NCBI RefSeq assembly: GCF_030294945.1
Contig: NZ_AP018448.1
Span: 6,726,001-6,790,000 of the forward strand
DNA length: 64,000 bases
From: Streptomyces graminofaciens
GTDB taxonomy: Bacteria; Actinomycetota; Actinomycetes; Streptomycetales; Streptomycetaceae
Direction of reading: 5' to 3'
This document shows, piece after piece, positions 36,627 to 46,330 of this stretch. Each line of letters starts with the position of its first letter. The first letter of the stretch is position 1. The translations under genes and the position numbers were made by a program. The notes under the pieces are model-generated. The model saw nothing but the letters and a program-made list of their open reading frames with translations. It had not been told where the DNA came from and ran no database searches.

Positions 36627-37709
36627 ATGGGTTCGGTTCGCGTAGCCGTCGTCGGTGTGGGCAACTGCGCCGCGTCGTTGGTGCAGGGAGTCGAGTACTA
36701 CAAGGACGCCGACCCGGCGTCCAGGGTCCCGGGCCTCATGCATGTGCAGTTCGGTGACTACCACGTGCGTGACGTGGAGTTCGTCGCGGCCTTCGATGTC
36801 GACGCGAAGAAGGTCGGGCTCGACCTCGCGGACGCCATCGGCGCCTCCGAGAACAACACCATCAAGATCTGTGACGTGCCGAGCACCGGTGTGACCGTGC
36901 AGCGCGGCCACACGCTGGACGGTCTGGGCAAGTACTACCGCGAGACGATCGAGGAGTCCGCCGAGGCCCCGGTCGACGTGGTCCAGGTCCTCAAGGACAA
37001 GCAGGTGGACGTCCTCGTCTGCTACCTGCCCGTGGGTTCCGAGGACGCGGCGAAGTTCTACGCCCAGTGCGCCATCGACGCCAAGGTCGCCTTCGTCAAC
37101 GCCCTTCCGGTCTTCATCGCCGGTACGAAGGAGTGGGCGGACAAGTTCGTCGAGGCGGGCGTCCCGATCATCGGTGACGACATCAAGTCGCAGGTCGGCG
37201 CCACCATCACGCACCGCGTCATGGCGAAGCTGTTCGAGGACCGGGGCGTCGTCCTGGACCGCACGATGCAGCTGAACGTCGGCGGCAACATGGACTTCAA
37301 GAACATGCTCGAGCGCGACCGCCTCGAGTCCAAGAAGATCTCCAAGACGCAGGCCGTCACCTCCCAGATCCCCGACCGGGACCTCGGCGAGAAGAACGTC
37401 CACATCGGCCCGTCGGACTACGTGGCGTGGCTCGACGACCGCAAGTGGGCGTACGTCCGTCTCGAGGGCCGTGCCTTCGGCGACGTCCCGCTGAACCTGG
37501 AGTACAAGCTCGAGGTCTGGGACTCCCCGAACTCCGCGGGTGTCATCATCGACGCCCTGCGCGCCGCGAAGATCGCCAAGGACCGCGGCATCGGCGGTCC
37601 GATCCTGTCGGCGTCGAGCTACTTCATGAAGTCCCCGCCGGTCCAGTACTTCGACGACGAGGCCCGCGAGAACGTCGAGAAGTTCATCAAGGGTGAGGTC
37701 GAGCGCTAG
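36627..37709 (+). CDS. ino1: Inositol-3-phosphate synthase
   Basis: A 360-residue enzyme converting glucose 6-phosphate to inositol 3-phosphate with NAD, the first step to inositol lipids and mycothiol in actinomycetes. [20 protein letters not shown] is the NAD-binding motif. [35 protein letters not shown] and [13 protein letters not shown] are the active-site signatures, including the catalytic Lys of DDIKSQ. The length matches the short actinobacterial form. ATG 36627 follows AGGGAGCAACC. It follows the PadR gene with 44 bases between. Confidence 0.95.
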   Translation: MGSVRVAVVGVGNCAASLVQGVEYYKDADPASRVPGLMHVQFGDYHVRDVEFVAAFDVDAKKVGLDLADAIGASENNTIKICDVPSTGVTVQRGHTLDGLGKYYRETIEESAEAPVDVVQVLKDKQVDVLVCYLPVGSEDAAKFYAQCAIDAKVAFVNALPVFIAGTKEWADKFVEAGVPIIGDDIKSQVGATITHRVMAKLFEDRGVVLDRTMQLNVGGNMDFKNMLERDRLESKKISKTQAVTSQIPDRDLGEKNVHIGPSDYVAWLDDRKWAYVRLEGRAFGDVPLNLEYKLEVWDSPNSAGVIIDALRAAKIAKDRGIGGPILSASSYFMKSPPVQYFDDEARENVEKFIKGEVER

Positions 37710-37835
37710 CGCGGCACAACTCAGTGTGCGCCGGCGCGACACGGCACGGTGTGCTGAACCGGCTCGTTCGCCGGGCTGTCGAGGGTCCCTGGGTCGTGTG
37801 CCCGGGGGCCCTCCCCCTATGTGAGGCTGTGGCCC

Positions 37836-39116
37836 ATGTCCGTCGTGCGCGATCTGCGGGTCCTGCTCCGCTTCCGGGACTTCCGGCGTCTGCTCGCCGT
37901 ACGCCTGCTCTCCCAGGGAGCCGACGGCGTCTACCAGGTCGCGCTCGCCACCTACGTCGTCTTCTCTCCCGAGAAACAGACCTCCGCGGCCGCGATCGCC
38001 TCCGCGATGGCCGTCCTGCTCCTTCCCTACTCACTCGTCGGCCCCTTCGCAGGCGTCCTGCTGGACCGCTGGCGACGCCGCCAGGTCCTGCTGTACGGCA
38101 ATCTGCTGCGCGCGCTGCTGGCGTCCGTGACAGCCGTGCTGATCCTGAGTCACGTGCCCGACTGGCTCTTCTACGTCTCCGCGCTGTGCGTCACCGCGGT
38201 CAACCGCTTCGTGCTGGCCGGGCTCTCGGCAGCACTGCCCCGCGTGGTCGACGCCGAGCGCCTGGTCGTGGCCAACTCACTCTCCCCGACCGCCGGAACG
38301 CTCGCCGCGACCGCGGGAGGCGGACTCGCCTTCGTCGTACGGCTGGTGGGCTCGGACTCCGACGCGGTGGTGGTCCTCCTCGGCGCCGCTCTGTATCTGT
38401 GCTCGGCCCTGGCCTCCCTGCGCATCGGCCGGGAACTGCTCGGGCCCGACCCTGAGTTGGTGCAGCCGCAGCTGACCACGGCGCTCGCCGGCACGGCGCG
38501 GGGTCTGGTGGCGGGTGTACGGCATCTCGCCGAGCCCGGGCGGCGGACGGCCGCGTGGGCGCTGGCCTCGATGACGCTGATGCGGTTCTGCTACGGCGCC
38601 CTGACGGTCATGGTGCTCATGCTGTGCCGGTACGCCTGGTCCTCCGACGCCTCCGGATCGACCGACTCGGACCAAGGGCTGGCCCTCCTCGGTCTGGCCG
38701 TGGCCATCTCGGGGGCGGGCTTCTTCGCCGCGGCGGTGGTGACCCCGTGGACGGTCGGCCGACTGGGCCCGGGCCGCTGGATCGTGGTGTGCGCAGCGGC
38801 CGCAGCCGTGCTGGAACCCGCGCTGGGCCTGCCCTTCACCGAAGTGCCGATACTGGTCGCGGCGTTCGTCCTGGGCCTCGTCACGCAGGGATCGAAAATC
38901 GCCACGGACACGATCGTCCAGTCCTCGGTCGACGACGGGTTCCGCGGCCGGATCTTCTCGCTCTACGACGTCCTGTTCAACGTCGCCTTCGTCGGCGCCG
39001 CGGCGGTGGCCGCTCTGATGCTCCCGCCGGACGGTCGCTCAGTCTCGTTGGTGGTCACGATCGCTGTTATCTACGGAGCGATTGCTGCGGCTATGGGCCG
39101 CTTTGGCGCGCAGTAA
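37836..39116 (+). CDS. MFS transporter
   Basis: A ~426-residue protein with about 12 hydrophobic helices. The short MFS loop signature between helices 2 and 3 is LLDRWRRRQVLLYGNLLRAL; the central loop around residues 195-215 and a second half with VTPWTVGRLGPGRWIVV fit the fold. ALPRVVDAERLVVANSLSPT and NDG-like QGSKIATDTIVQSSVDDGFR resemble macrolide-efflux-like (MefA/EntS-type) exporters. Substrate unknown. ATG 37836 is used; GTG 37821 is also possible. Confidence 0.87.
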   Translation: MSVVRDLRVLLRFRDFRRLLAVRLLSQGADGVYQVALATYVVFSPEKQTSAAAIASAMAVLLLPYSLVGPFAGVLLDRWRRRQVLLYGNLLRALLASVTAVLILSHVPDWLFYVSALCVTAVNRFVLAGLSAALPRVVDAERLVVANSLSPTAGTLAATAGGGLAFVVRLVGSDSDAVVVLLGAALYLCSALASLRIGRELLGPDPELVQPQLTTALAGTARGLVAGVRHLAEPGRRTAAWALASMTLMRFCYGALTVMVLMLCRYAWSSDASGSTDSDQGLALLGLAVAISGAGFFAAAVVTPWTVGRLGPGRWIVVCAAAAAVLEPALGLPFTEVPILVAAFVLGLVTQGSKIATDTIVQSSVDDGFRGRIFSLYDVLFNVAFVGAAAVAALMLPPDGRSVSLVVTIAVIYGAIAAAMGRFGAQ

Positions 39117-39247
39117 GTGTCACATCAAGGCCACAGAGTCTTCCTTAAGTTCAGACTTGCCTGCGTGCCCCGGTAGCTTACGTGCGTCTTATTTTCACAC
39201 CACGCGTTTCGCGCCACGCGCACCCGTATCTCGAGGGGGACCCCCAA

Positions 39248-39712
39248 GTGACCACTCCGCCGCCAGAGGGCCAGAACCCGTACGCCCAGGAGCCCACCAC
39301 CGCGGTGGCGCAGCCCGGCCAGCCGGGGGCGCCCCAGCAGCCTTACGCGCCGTTCCCCGGTCAGGGCGCGCCCGTTCCGCCGCCGGCCAAGAGCAAGAAG
39401 CTGGTCCGCTTCCTCGGCATCGTCGTCGTCGTCATAGTCGGCCTCGCCGTGAAGTTCGGCATCGGCTGGTTCATGGGCCAGACCGACGCGGAGACCACCT
39501 CTGTGGGCGCGTGCATGCACAACGACGGCACGAACACCACGCCGGACCTCAACGAGGTGGACTGCTCTGACAGCGGCGCCGAGTACAAGGTGGTGGAGAA
39601 GTTCGACGACACCAGCGACAGCACCAAGTGTGAGTCCGTGAAGGAAGCGGAGCTCTCCTACTACCAGGTGGGCGGCGGCCACAACGTCGTGCTCTGCCTG
39701 AAGTCGGTCTAG
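39248..39712 (+). CDS. LppU/septum-formation-like membrane-anchored protein
   Basis: A 154-residue protein. It has a Pro/Gln-rich cytoplasmic start (residues 1-45), a single membrane helix (LVRFLGIVVVVIVGLAVKFG, about 50-70), then an exported domain with four Cys (VGACMHN, VDCSDS, STKCESV, VVLCLKS) that probably pair as two disulfides. This layout matches LppU-type proteins of streptomycetes, whose role is not established. GTG 39248 is preferred on the basis of the Pro-rich N-terminus; no strong ribosome-binding site helps. Confidence 0.72.
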   Translation: MTTPPPEGQNPYAQEPTTAVAQPGQPGAPQQPYAPFPGQGAPVPPPAKSKKLVRFLGIVVVVIVGLAVKFGIGWFMGQTDAETTSVGACMHNDGTNTTPDLNEVDCSDSGAEYKVVEKFDDTSDSTKCESVKEAELSYYQVGGGHNVVLCLKSV

Positions 39713-39725
39713 TCGGACGCAGGCA

Positions 39726-39773
39726 ACGCACCGAGGGGCGATGTTTCACGTGAAACATCGCCCCTCGGTGCGT
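39726..39773. terminator. 48-bp perfect palindrome centred on an exact parS
   Basis: The two 24-bp arms are exactly complementary, with no loop, and the central 14 bases (39743-39756) are GTTTCACGTGAAAC. The outer arms are GC-rich (GCACCGAGGGGCG), as in a factor-independent terminator, and it begins 14 bases after the stop of the preceding gene. Confidence 0.85.
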
Positions 39774-39805
39774 GTGAGAACCGGTTCGGTCGGTGCCGAA
39801 CCAGC

Positions 39806-39847
39806 GCGGTCGGGGTCATGTTTCACGTGAAACATGACCCCGACCGC
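39806..39847. terminator. 42-bp perfect palindrome centred on an exact parS
   Basis: A second loop-less perfect palindrome with a different outer arm (GCGGTCGGGGTCAT) and exact parS at 39820-39833. It ends five bases before the stop codon of the convergent CCA-adding enzyme gene. Confidence 0.85.
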
Positions 39848-39851
39848 ATGC

Positions 39852-41291
39852 TCATCCCTGCTCGGCCCACCACTCCTTGAGTGCTGTCACCGCCGCATCG
39901 TGCTCCATCGGACCGTTCTCCAGCCGCAGTTCCAGCAGGAACTTGTACGCCTGACCGATGGCCGGTCCAGGGCCGACACCGAGGATCTCCATGATCTGGT
40001 TGCCGTCGAGGTCCGGGCGAATGGCGTCCAACTCTTCCTGCTCCTGGAGCTGAGCGATGCGCTCCTCCAGACCGTCGTACGCGCGGGACAGGGCGTTCGC
40101 CCTACGCTTGTTGCGCGTGGTGCAGTCGGAGCGGGTCAGCTTGTGGAGCCGGTCGAGCAGTGGGCCCGCGTCGCGTACGTAACGCCGGACGGCGGAGTCC
40201 GTCCACTCCCCGGTGCCGTACCCGTGGAAGCGCAGGTGCAGCTCGACCAGCCGCGAGACGTCCTTGACGAGTTCGTTGGAGTACTTGAGCGCCAACATGC
40301 GCTTCTTGGTCATCTTGGCGCCCACCACCTCGTGGTGGTGGAACGAGACCCGGCCATCGCTCTCGAAGCGGCGCGTGCGCGGCTTGCCGATGTCGTGCAG
40401 CAGTGCGGCGAGCCGGAGCGTGAGGTCCGGGCCGCCCTCCTCCAGCGCGATCGCCTGCTCCAGAACGATCAGCGTGTGGTCGTAGACGTCCTTGTGCCGG
40501 TGATGCTCGTCGCGCTCCAGCCGCAGCGCCGGCAACTCGGGCAGGACGTGGTCGGCGAGCCCGGTGTCGACCAGCAGCCGCAGACCCTTGCGCGGATGGG
40601 CGGACAGGATCAGCTTGTTCAGCTCGTCCCGCACCCGCTCCGCCGAGACGATCTCAAGGCGCCCGGCCATCTCGGTCATCGCCGAGACGACCTCCGGGGC
40701 CACCTCGAAGTCGAGCTGCGCGGCGAAGCGCGCGGCCCGCATCATCCGCAGCGGGTCGTCGGAGAAGGACTCCTCCGGGGTGCCGGGGGTTCGCAGCACC
40801 TTTGCCGAAAGATCCACCAGCCCGCCGTGCGGGTCGATGAACTCCTTCGCGGGGAGGGCCACGGCCATCGCGTTCACCGTGAAGTCACGCCGGACGAGGT
40901 CTTCCTCGATCGAGTCGCCGTACGACACCTCGGGCTTGCGCGAGGTCCGGTCGTACGCCTCCGACCGGTACGTGGTCACCTCGATCTGGTAGCCGTCCTT
41001 GTGCGCCCCCACCGTGCCGAAGGCGATCCCGACCTCCCACACCGCGTCCGCCCAGGGACGCACGATCTTCAGCACGTCATCGGGACGGGCGTCCGTCGTG
41101 AAGTCCAGATCGTTGCCGAGCCGGCCCAGCAGTGCGTCCCGGACCGAACCGCCGACCAGGGCGAGCGAGAACCCGGCCTCCTGAAAACGGCGGGCGAGGT
41201 CGTCGGCGACAGGGGACACCCGCAGCAGTTCACTCACCGCGCGGCTCTGCACCTGGCTCAGGGCACTGGGGTCTTCGTTGGCGTTCGGCAC
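39852..41291 (-). CDS. cca: CCA tRNA nucleotidyltransferase
   Basis: A 479-residue enzyme that adds or repairs the 3' CCA of tRNAs. The class II nucleotidyltransferase head has LALVGGSVRDALLGR, NDLDFTTDARPD (metal-binding DxD) and LVRRDFTVNAMAVAL. The ERDEHHRH motif follows, and an HD domain LAALLHDIGKPRT-FHHHEVVG is visible in the middle, typical of actinobacterial forms. GTG 41291 is chosen as the last plausible start before the domain; no good ribosome-binding site is seen, so translation may be leaderless. Confidence 0.93.
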   Translation of the reverse strand: MPNANEDPSALSQVQSRAVSELLRVSPVADDLARRFQEAGFSLALVGGSVRDALLGRLGNDLDFTTDARPDDVLKIVRPWADAVWEVGIAFGTVGAHKDGYQIEVTTYRSEAYDRTSRKPEVSYGDSIEEDLVRRDFTVNAMAVALPAKEFIDPHGGLVDLSAKVLRTPGTPEESFSDDPLRMMRAARFAAQLDFEVAPEVVSAMTEMAGRLEIVSAERVRDELNKLILSAHPRKGLRLLVDTGLADHVLPELPALRLERDEHHRHKDVYDHTLIVLEQAIALEEGGPDLTLRLAALLHDIGKPRTRRFESDGRVSFHHHEVVGAKMTKKRMLALKYSNELVKDVSRLVELHLRFHGYGTGEWTDSAVRRYVRDAGPLLDRLHKLTRSDCTTRNKRRANALSRAYDGLEERIAQLQEQEELDAIRPDLDGNQIMEILGVGPGPAIGQAYKFLLELRLENGPMEHDAAVTALKEWWAEQG

Positions 41292-41527
41292 AGCAGAAAA
41301 GGTTACGTGGCCCCGGCAGCCCCAGTCGCCTCCATTGAATGTGCACATGGGCTTGGCGCAGGTGACGCTTGCGACGACCCATTTGATACCTGCACATAAA
41401 GGGACAGTCCGGTCTCCTCCACGGATCTTGTGGTGCGGACCGCGGCACTTCCCCTCAGCGCACATCGTTACCATGCGTGGACGCACATTCCGACGACCAC
41501 TGACGACGACGAGGGACGGGCGAGCGC

Positions 41528-43948
41528 GTGGCCGAGGCGGCAGACTTCCAGGGGACGAGTCCCTCACCTGCCCGCCGGTGGCTGCTGCGCACCGGAGCCC
41601 TGGTCGCGGGTGCGCCTCTACTGGCCGGTCTGCTCCAATTGCCCATGGCCCTGGAGACACAGGCGGCGCAGCAGAGCTCAGTCGCCGACGCCACCGGGTC
41701 GAAGACCGTCGACGTCTCCCTGGACTCGCTGAGCCCCAGCGCACCCACCGACGGCGACACGATCACGGTCTCCGGCACGGTCACGAACAACAGCAAGCAG
41801 ACGGTCACCGCCGCGCATGTGGGCCTGCACGTGGCCTCGACGCCCCTGGCGGGTCGTACGGCGCTCGACGACGCCACCAAGCGCACCGGCTTCGACCAGT
41901 ACCTCGACGGGGCCGAGGTGGGCGGGAAGTACGACGAGAAGTTCTCCAAGCTCGCTCCGGGCGTGGCACAGCCCTTCACCATCTCGGTGCCCGTCAAGGC
42001 GCTGGACCTCGGCGCGGACGGCGTCTACCAGGTCGGGGTGTCGCTCTCGGGCCGGACCGCCGCCGCCCAGTACGACCAGGTACTCGGCATCCAGCGCACG
42101 TTCGTCCCGTGGCAGCCGGAAGAGGCGGACACGGAGACCAGGACGACGTACCTCTGGCCGTTGATCTCCACGACCCACCTCACGGCCGAGACGGGTCCCG
42201 GCGAGCAGCAGACGCCCGTCTTCCTCAATGACGACCTGGCCAAGGAAATCTCCGCGGGCGGCCGTCTGGAGCAGATGGTGACGCTGGGCAAGGACCTCGA
42301 CGTCACCTGGGTGATCGACCCGGATCTGCTGGCGTCCGTCATCGCGATGACGGAGAACTACCGCGTCCAGAGCGGCACCACCACCGTCGCGGGCAAGAAC
42401 CAGGCCGTCGCCAAGCAGTGGCTGGCCGGACTGGAGAAGGCGGTCCAGGACAAGGAAGTCGTCGCCCTCCCCTTCGCCGACCCCGACCTCGCGTCGCTGG
42501 CGCACAACGGCAGGACCATCACCGGGTCCCTCAGCCGGTTGAAGTACGCCACCGACGTGGCCTCGGACACGGTCAGGAACATCCTCCGCGTCGAGCCGGA
42601 CACGGACTTCGCCTGGCCCGTGGACGGCGCCGTCGACCCCTCGATCGTCAAGGTCGCCATCTCCGCGGGCGCCGACAAGGTGATCGCCCGCAGCGACAGC
42701 CTCCAGGAGACGGGCGGGCTGTCGTACACGCCCAGCGCGGCCCGTCCCATCGGCGGCGGTACGACGGCCGTGGTCGCGGACGCGAGGCTGTCGACGGCGT
42801 TCCAGGGGGACATGACGGAGGCCGAGAGCTCCACGCTCGCGGTGCAGAAGTTCCTCTCCCAGAGCCTGCTGACGAACCTCCAGACGAACAAACAGCGCAG
42901 CATCGTGATCGCCCCGCAGCGCATGCCGTCGGCGAGCCAGGCGCAGACGATGGCCCAGGCCCTGACAGCTCTCCAGGGCGGTACGTGGTCGCAGTCCCAG
43001 GAACTGTCCCGGGCCGCCGACGCGAAGCCCGACCCGGGCGCCACCACCAAGATCCCGTCCGCTTCCGCCTACCCCTCGAAGCTGCGCAAGCAGGCGCTGC
43101 CGAAGTCGGCGTTCGAGCAGGCCCAGGCGACCCAGAGCGACCTCGACCAATTCAAGGTGATCCTCACCGACGAGTCCCGCGTGGTCACGCCCTTCGGCCG
43201 GGCCATGGACCGGGAGACGTCCGCCTCCTGGCGCGGCCGGGCCACCGACGCGGTGACCTACCGGGACAACGTGCAGTCGTACCTCGACACCCTCACCGAG
43301 CAGGTCCGGCTGATCGAGAAGTCCGAGACGAAGCTCTCGGGCCGCAGCGCCACGATCCCGGTGACGGTGCAGAACAACCTGGTGCAGGGCGTCGACAACC
43401 TGGTGCTGCGTCTCACGTCGATGCAGCCGAAACGTCTGAAGATCCGCGACGACGACTTCGCCGAGCAGACCATCGACATCTCGGGCGGGCACAGCGAGTC
43501 GGTGAAGTTCACCACGAACGCCGAGGCCAACGGTCCCATCAACGTCGTCGCCCAGCTCTACACGAAGGACGGCGAGAAGTACGGCGAAGAGGTCACCTTC
43601 ACGGTGCGGGTCACCGAGATCACTCCCGCGGTGATGCTGGTCATCGCCGGCGGCCTCCTGCTGCTCGTCCTCGCCGGATTCCGTATGTACACGCAGCGCA
43701 AGCGTGCCGCCGCCAAGGCGGACGCCGAGGGCAGCTCGCAGGGCGACGGCACACAGAACAAGGACGAGGACGCGAACAACGAGGCGGCCGCTGTCGTACA
43801 CACTGACGAGGTCGTAGACACTGACGAGGAGGAGTCCCCGGCTGTCGAGTCAGGGGCAGACGAGCCGGAGCACCCGAGTGACCCGCCACCGGACACCGCA
43901 CCGGGAAGCGCCGACCCGTCCGGCACGGGTGAGAGAGTGGACCGTTGA
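41528..43948 (+). CDS. DUF6049-family exported protein of the MurJ locus
   Basis: An 806-residue envelope protein. A signal-like segment lies near the N-terminus (RRWLLRTGALVAGAPLLAGL). A large extracytoplasmic region starts with a beta-sandwich-type domain (ITVSGTVTNNSKQTVTAAHV) and a middle TIM-barrel-like part (LDVTWVIDPDLLASVIAMTE). A single C-terminal helix follows (VMLVIAGGLLLLVLAGF), then a ~75-residue acidic cytoplasmic tail. Its position immediately before murJ matches the mycobacterial Rv3909-Rv3910 order. Function not established. GTG 41528 is used. Confidence 0.85.
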   Translation: MAEAADFQGTSPSPARRWLLRTGALVAGAPLLAGLLQLPMALETQAAQQSSVADATGSKTVDVSLDSLSPSAPTDGDTITVSGTVTNNSKQTVTAAHVGLHVASTPLAGRTALDDATKRTGFDQYLDGAEVGGKYDEKFSKLAPGVAQPFTISVPVKALDLGADGVYQVGVSLSGRTAAAQYDQVLGIQRTFVPWQPEEADTETRTTYLWPLISTTHLTAETGPGEQQTPVFLNDDLAKEISAGGRLEQMVTLGKDLDVTWVIDPDLLASVIAMTENYRVQSGTTTVAGKNQAVAKQWLAGLEKAVQDKEVVALPFADPDLASLAHNGRTITGSLSRLKYATDVASDTVRNILRVEPDTDFAWPVDGAVDPSIVKVAISAGADKVIARSDSLQETGGLSYTPSAARPIGGGTTAVVADARLSTAFQGDMTEAESSTLAVQKFLSQSLLTNLQTNKQRSIVIAPQRMPSASQAQTMAQALTALQGGTWSQSQELSRAADAKPDPGATTKIPSASAYPSKLRKQALPKSAFEQAQATQSDLDQFKVILTDESRVVTPFGRAMDRETSASWRGRATDAVTYRDNVQSYLDTLTEQVRLIEKSETKLSGRSATIPVTVQNNLVQGVDNLVLRLTSMQPKRLKIRDDDFAEQTIDISGGHSESVKFTTNAEANGPINVVAQLYTKDGEKYGEEVTFTVRVTEITPAVMLVIAGGLLLLVLAGFRMYTQRKRAAAKADAEGSSQGDGTQNKDEDANNEAAAVVHTDEVVDTDEEESPAVESGADEPEHPSDPPPDTAPGSADPSGTGERVDR

Positions 43949-43996
43949 GCGATTGTCGCGGCCGGTGGGGCCCGGGGACGATGAGGTGGGGTAACC

Positions 43997-46213
43997 ATGA
44001 ACGCGCCGTACGACGGTGACCGCGGCCAGGGCGCGGCCGACTCGGGCTTCCCCGAGGGCGCGCTGCCCGGGCCCGGCCAGGTGCCGCCGCAGCCGCCCGC
44101 GGACATGTACCTCCAGGACGCCTACAACCAGGACCCCTACCGGGCGCAGGACCCGGCCGCCCAGGACCCGGTGGCCGAGGCCCTCTACGACCGTGCCGCG
44201 CACCCCCCACCGGCTCCGGGCACCTACCAGCCGCAGCAGCCCCTCTACGGCCGGCCGACGACCTCGCAGTACGCCCCCGACCCGCGGGTGTGGGCCCAGA
44301 CCCCGGCCCCCGAGCCGGAGGGGCCGACCCGGCACCTGCCCTACGGCGACGACGCCCGGACGACCCAGTTCGTCGGCGTGGACGACCTGGTCACCCAGGC
44401 CGGGGAGGAGCGCCACGAGCCGGACGCCTTCGCCCACCTCTTCCGTGATCAGCAGCAGGGCGGCGGATACCCGTCGACGGGCCAGCCGTCCGTCCCCGGC
44501 CCGGCCGCCGCACCCGGGCCCGTGGCACAGAGCCCGACCCCGCCGCCCGCGCCTGCTGCCGCCGCACCGACACCGAAGAAGGGCGGCAAGGCGGCAGGCC
44601 TGCTGAAGTCGAGTGCCGTGATGGCGGCGGGCACGATGGTCTCGCGCCTCACGGGTTTCATTCGCTCCGCGATGATCGTTTCGGCGCTGGGCTACGCCCT
44701 GCTGGGTGATGCCTTCCAGGTGGCGTACCAACTGCCGACGATGATCTACATCCTCACCGTCGGCGGTGGTCTCAACTCCGTCTTCGTGCCGCAGCTCGTG
44801 CGCGCCATGAAGGAGGACGGCGACGGTGGCGAGGCCTACGCCAACCGCCTGCTGACCCTGGTCATGGTGGTCCTCGGCGCGCTTACCGCGCTTGCCATGT
44901 TCGCCGCGCCGCTGCTCGTCCGCGCACTGTCGACACCTATCGCCAACAACGCTGAGGCCAACGACGTCGCCGTCACCTTCACCCGCTACTTCCTGCCCTC
45001 GATCTTCTTCATGGGCATCCATGTGGTGATGGGGCAGATCCTCAACGCGCGCGGCCGGTTCGGCGCGATGATGTGGACGCCGGTTCTGAACAACGTCGTC
45101 ATCATCGTCACCCTCGGCACGTTCCTCTGGGTCTACGGCACCGCTGCCGACTCCCACATGGCTGTGCAGAACATCCCGCCGGAGGGCGTGCGACTGCTGG
45201 GGGTCGGCATCCTGCTCGGCCTCGTCGTCCAAGCCCTCGCGATGATCCCGTACCTGCGGGAGACCGGATTCCGGCTGCGGCTGCGCTTCGACTGGAAGGG
45301 CCACGGCCTCGGCAAGGCCGCCATGCTCGCCAAGTGGACGATCCTGTTCGTCCTCGCCAACCAGGCAGGCGCCCTCGTCGTCACCCAGTTGGCCACCGCG
45401 GCGCTCATCAAGACGAAGATCGACGGAACGGGAATCAGCGCCTACGCCAACGCACAGCTGATCTGGGGCCTGCCACAGGCCATCATCACGGTCTCGCTGA
45501 TGGCCGCCCTGCTGCCGCGCATCTCGCGCTCGGCGGCGGAGGACGACACGGGTGCCGTTCGTGACGACATCTCCCAAGGCCTGCGCACGACGGCGGTCGC
45601 CATCGTGCCGATCGCCTTCGGCTTCCTCTCGCTCGGCATCCCCATGTGCACACTGATCTTCGGCTCCTCCGGCACGACCGCGGCCACGAACATGGGCTTC
45701 ATGCTGATGGCCTTCGGCCTCGGCCTGATCCCGTACTCCGTGCAGTACGTCGTCCTGCGCGCCTTCTACGCGTACGAGGACACCCGGACGCCGTTCTACA
45801 ACACGGTGATCGTGGCCGCCGTCAACGCGAGCGCCTCCGCGATCTGCTTCTTCGTGCTCCCGGCCCGCTGGGCCGTGGTAGGCATGGCCGCCTCGTACGG
45901 CCTGGCGTACATGACCGGTGTCGGTGTCGCCTGGCGGCGGTTGAAGAAGCGGCTCGGTGGTGACCTGGACGGAGCCAGGGTGCTGCGGACCTACGCGCGG
46001 CTGTGCATCGCCGCGCTGCCGGCGGCGCTGGTCAGCGGTGTGGCCTGCTACGGGATCAGCAAGGCTCTGGGACAGGGTGTCGGCGGCTCGATGCTGGCGC
46101 TGGTCGGAGGAGGAATCGTTCTGCTCGGTGTCTTCTATGTCGCCGCTAGGCGCATGCGCATCGAGGAGCTCAACTCGATGGTCGGTATGGTCCGGGGACG
46201 ACTGGGGCGCTGA
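43997..46213 (+). CDS. murJ: MurJ/MviN lipid II flippase with long N-terminal extension
   Basis: A 738-residue protein. The first ~195 residues are a Pro/Gln/Ala-rich disordered cytoplasmic extension. Then about 14-15 membrane helices follow, beginning SSAVMAAGTMVSRLTGFIRS and including DAFQVAYQLPTMIYILTVGG and LNSVFVPQLVRAM, the MurJ core with conserved Arg residues. It flips lipid II across the membrane during wall synthesis. It starts 48 bases after DUF6049, and the pseudokinase gene follows, so the three probably form one unit. Confidence 0.93.
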   Translation: MNAPYDGDRGQGAADSGFPEGALPGPGQVPPQPPADMYLQDAYNQDPYRAQDPAAQDPVAEALYDRAAHPPPAPGTYQPQQPLYGRPTTSQYAPDPRVWAQTPAPEPEGPTRHLPYGDDARTTQFVGVDDLVTQAGEERHEPDAFAHLFRDQQQGGGYPSTGQPSVPGPAAAPGPVAQSPTPPPAPAAAAPTPKKGGKAAGLLKSSAVMAAGTMVSRLTGFIRSAMIVSALGYALLGDAFQVAYQLPTMIYILTVGGGLNSVFVPQLVRAMKEDGDGGEAYANRLLTLVMVVLGALTALAMFAAPLLVRALSTPIANNAEANDVAVTFTRYFLPSIFFMGIHVVMGQILNARGRFGAMMWTPVLNNVVIIVTLGTFLWVYGTAADSHMAVQNIPPEGVRLLGVGILLGLVVQALAMIPYLRETGFRLRLRFDWKGHGLGKAAMLAKWTILFVLANQAGALVVTQLATAALIKTKIDGTGISAYANAQLIWGLPQAIITVSLMAALLPRISRSAAEDDTGAVRDDISQGLRTTAVAIVPIAFGFLSLGIPMCTLIFGSSGTTAATNMGFMLMAFGLGLIPYSVQYVVLRAFYAYEDTRTPFYNTVIVAAVNASASAICFFVLPARWAVVGMAASYGLAYMTGVGVAWRRLKKRLGGDLDGARVLRTYARLCIAALPAALVSGVACYGISKALGQGVGGSMLALVGGGIVLLGVFYVAARRMRIEELNSMVGMVRGRLGR

Positions 46214-46330
46214 GTCGGGGTAGGCGCACAACCATCGTCCGCCGCTGCGTGTCGCTCATAGCGGCGGACTGTGGGCACAATTGGCTTTGGCGCCGCAGAG
46301 CGCTCAACGGATGGGGAGGCAGGGACGACG

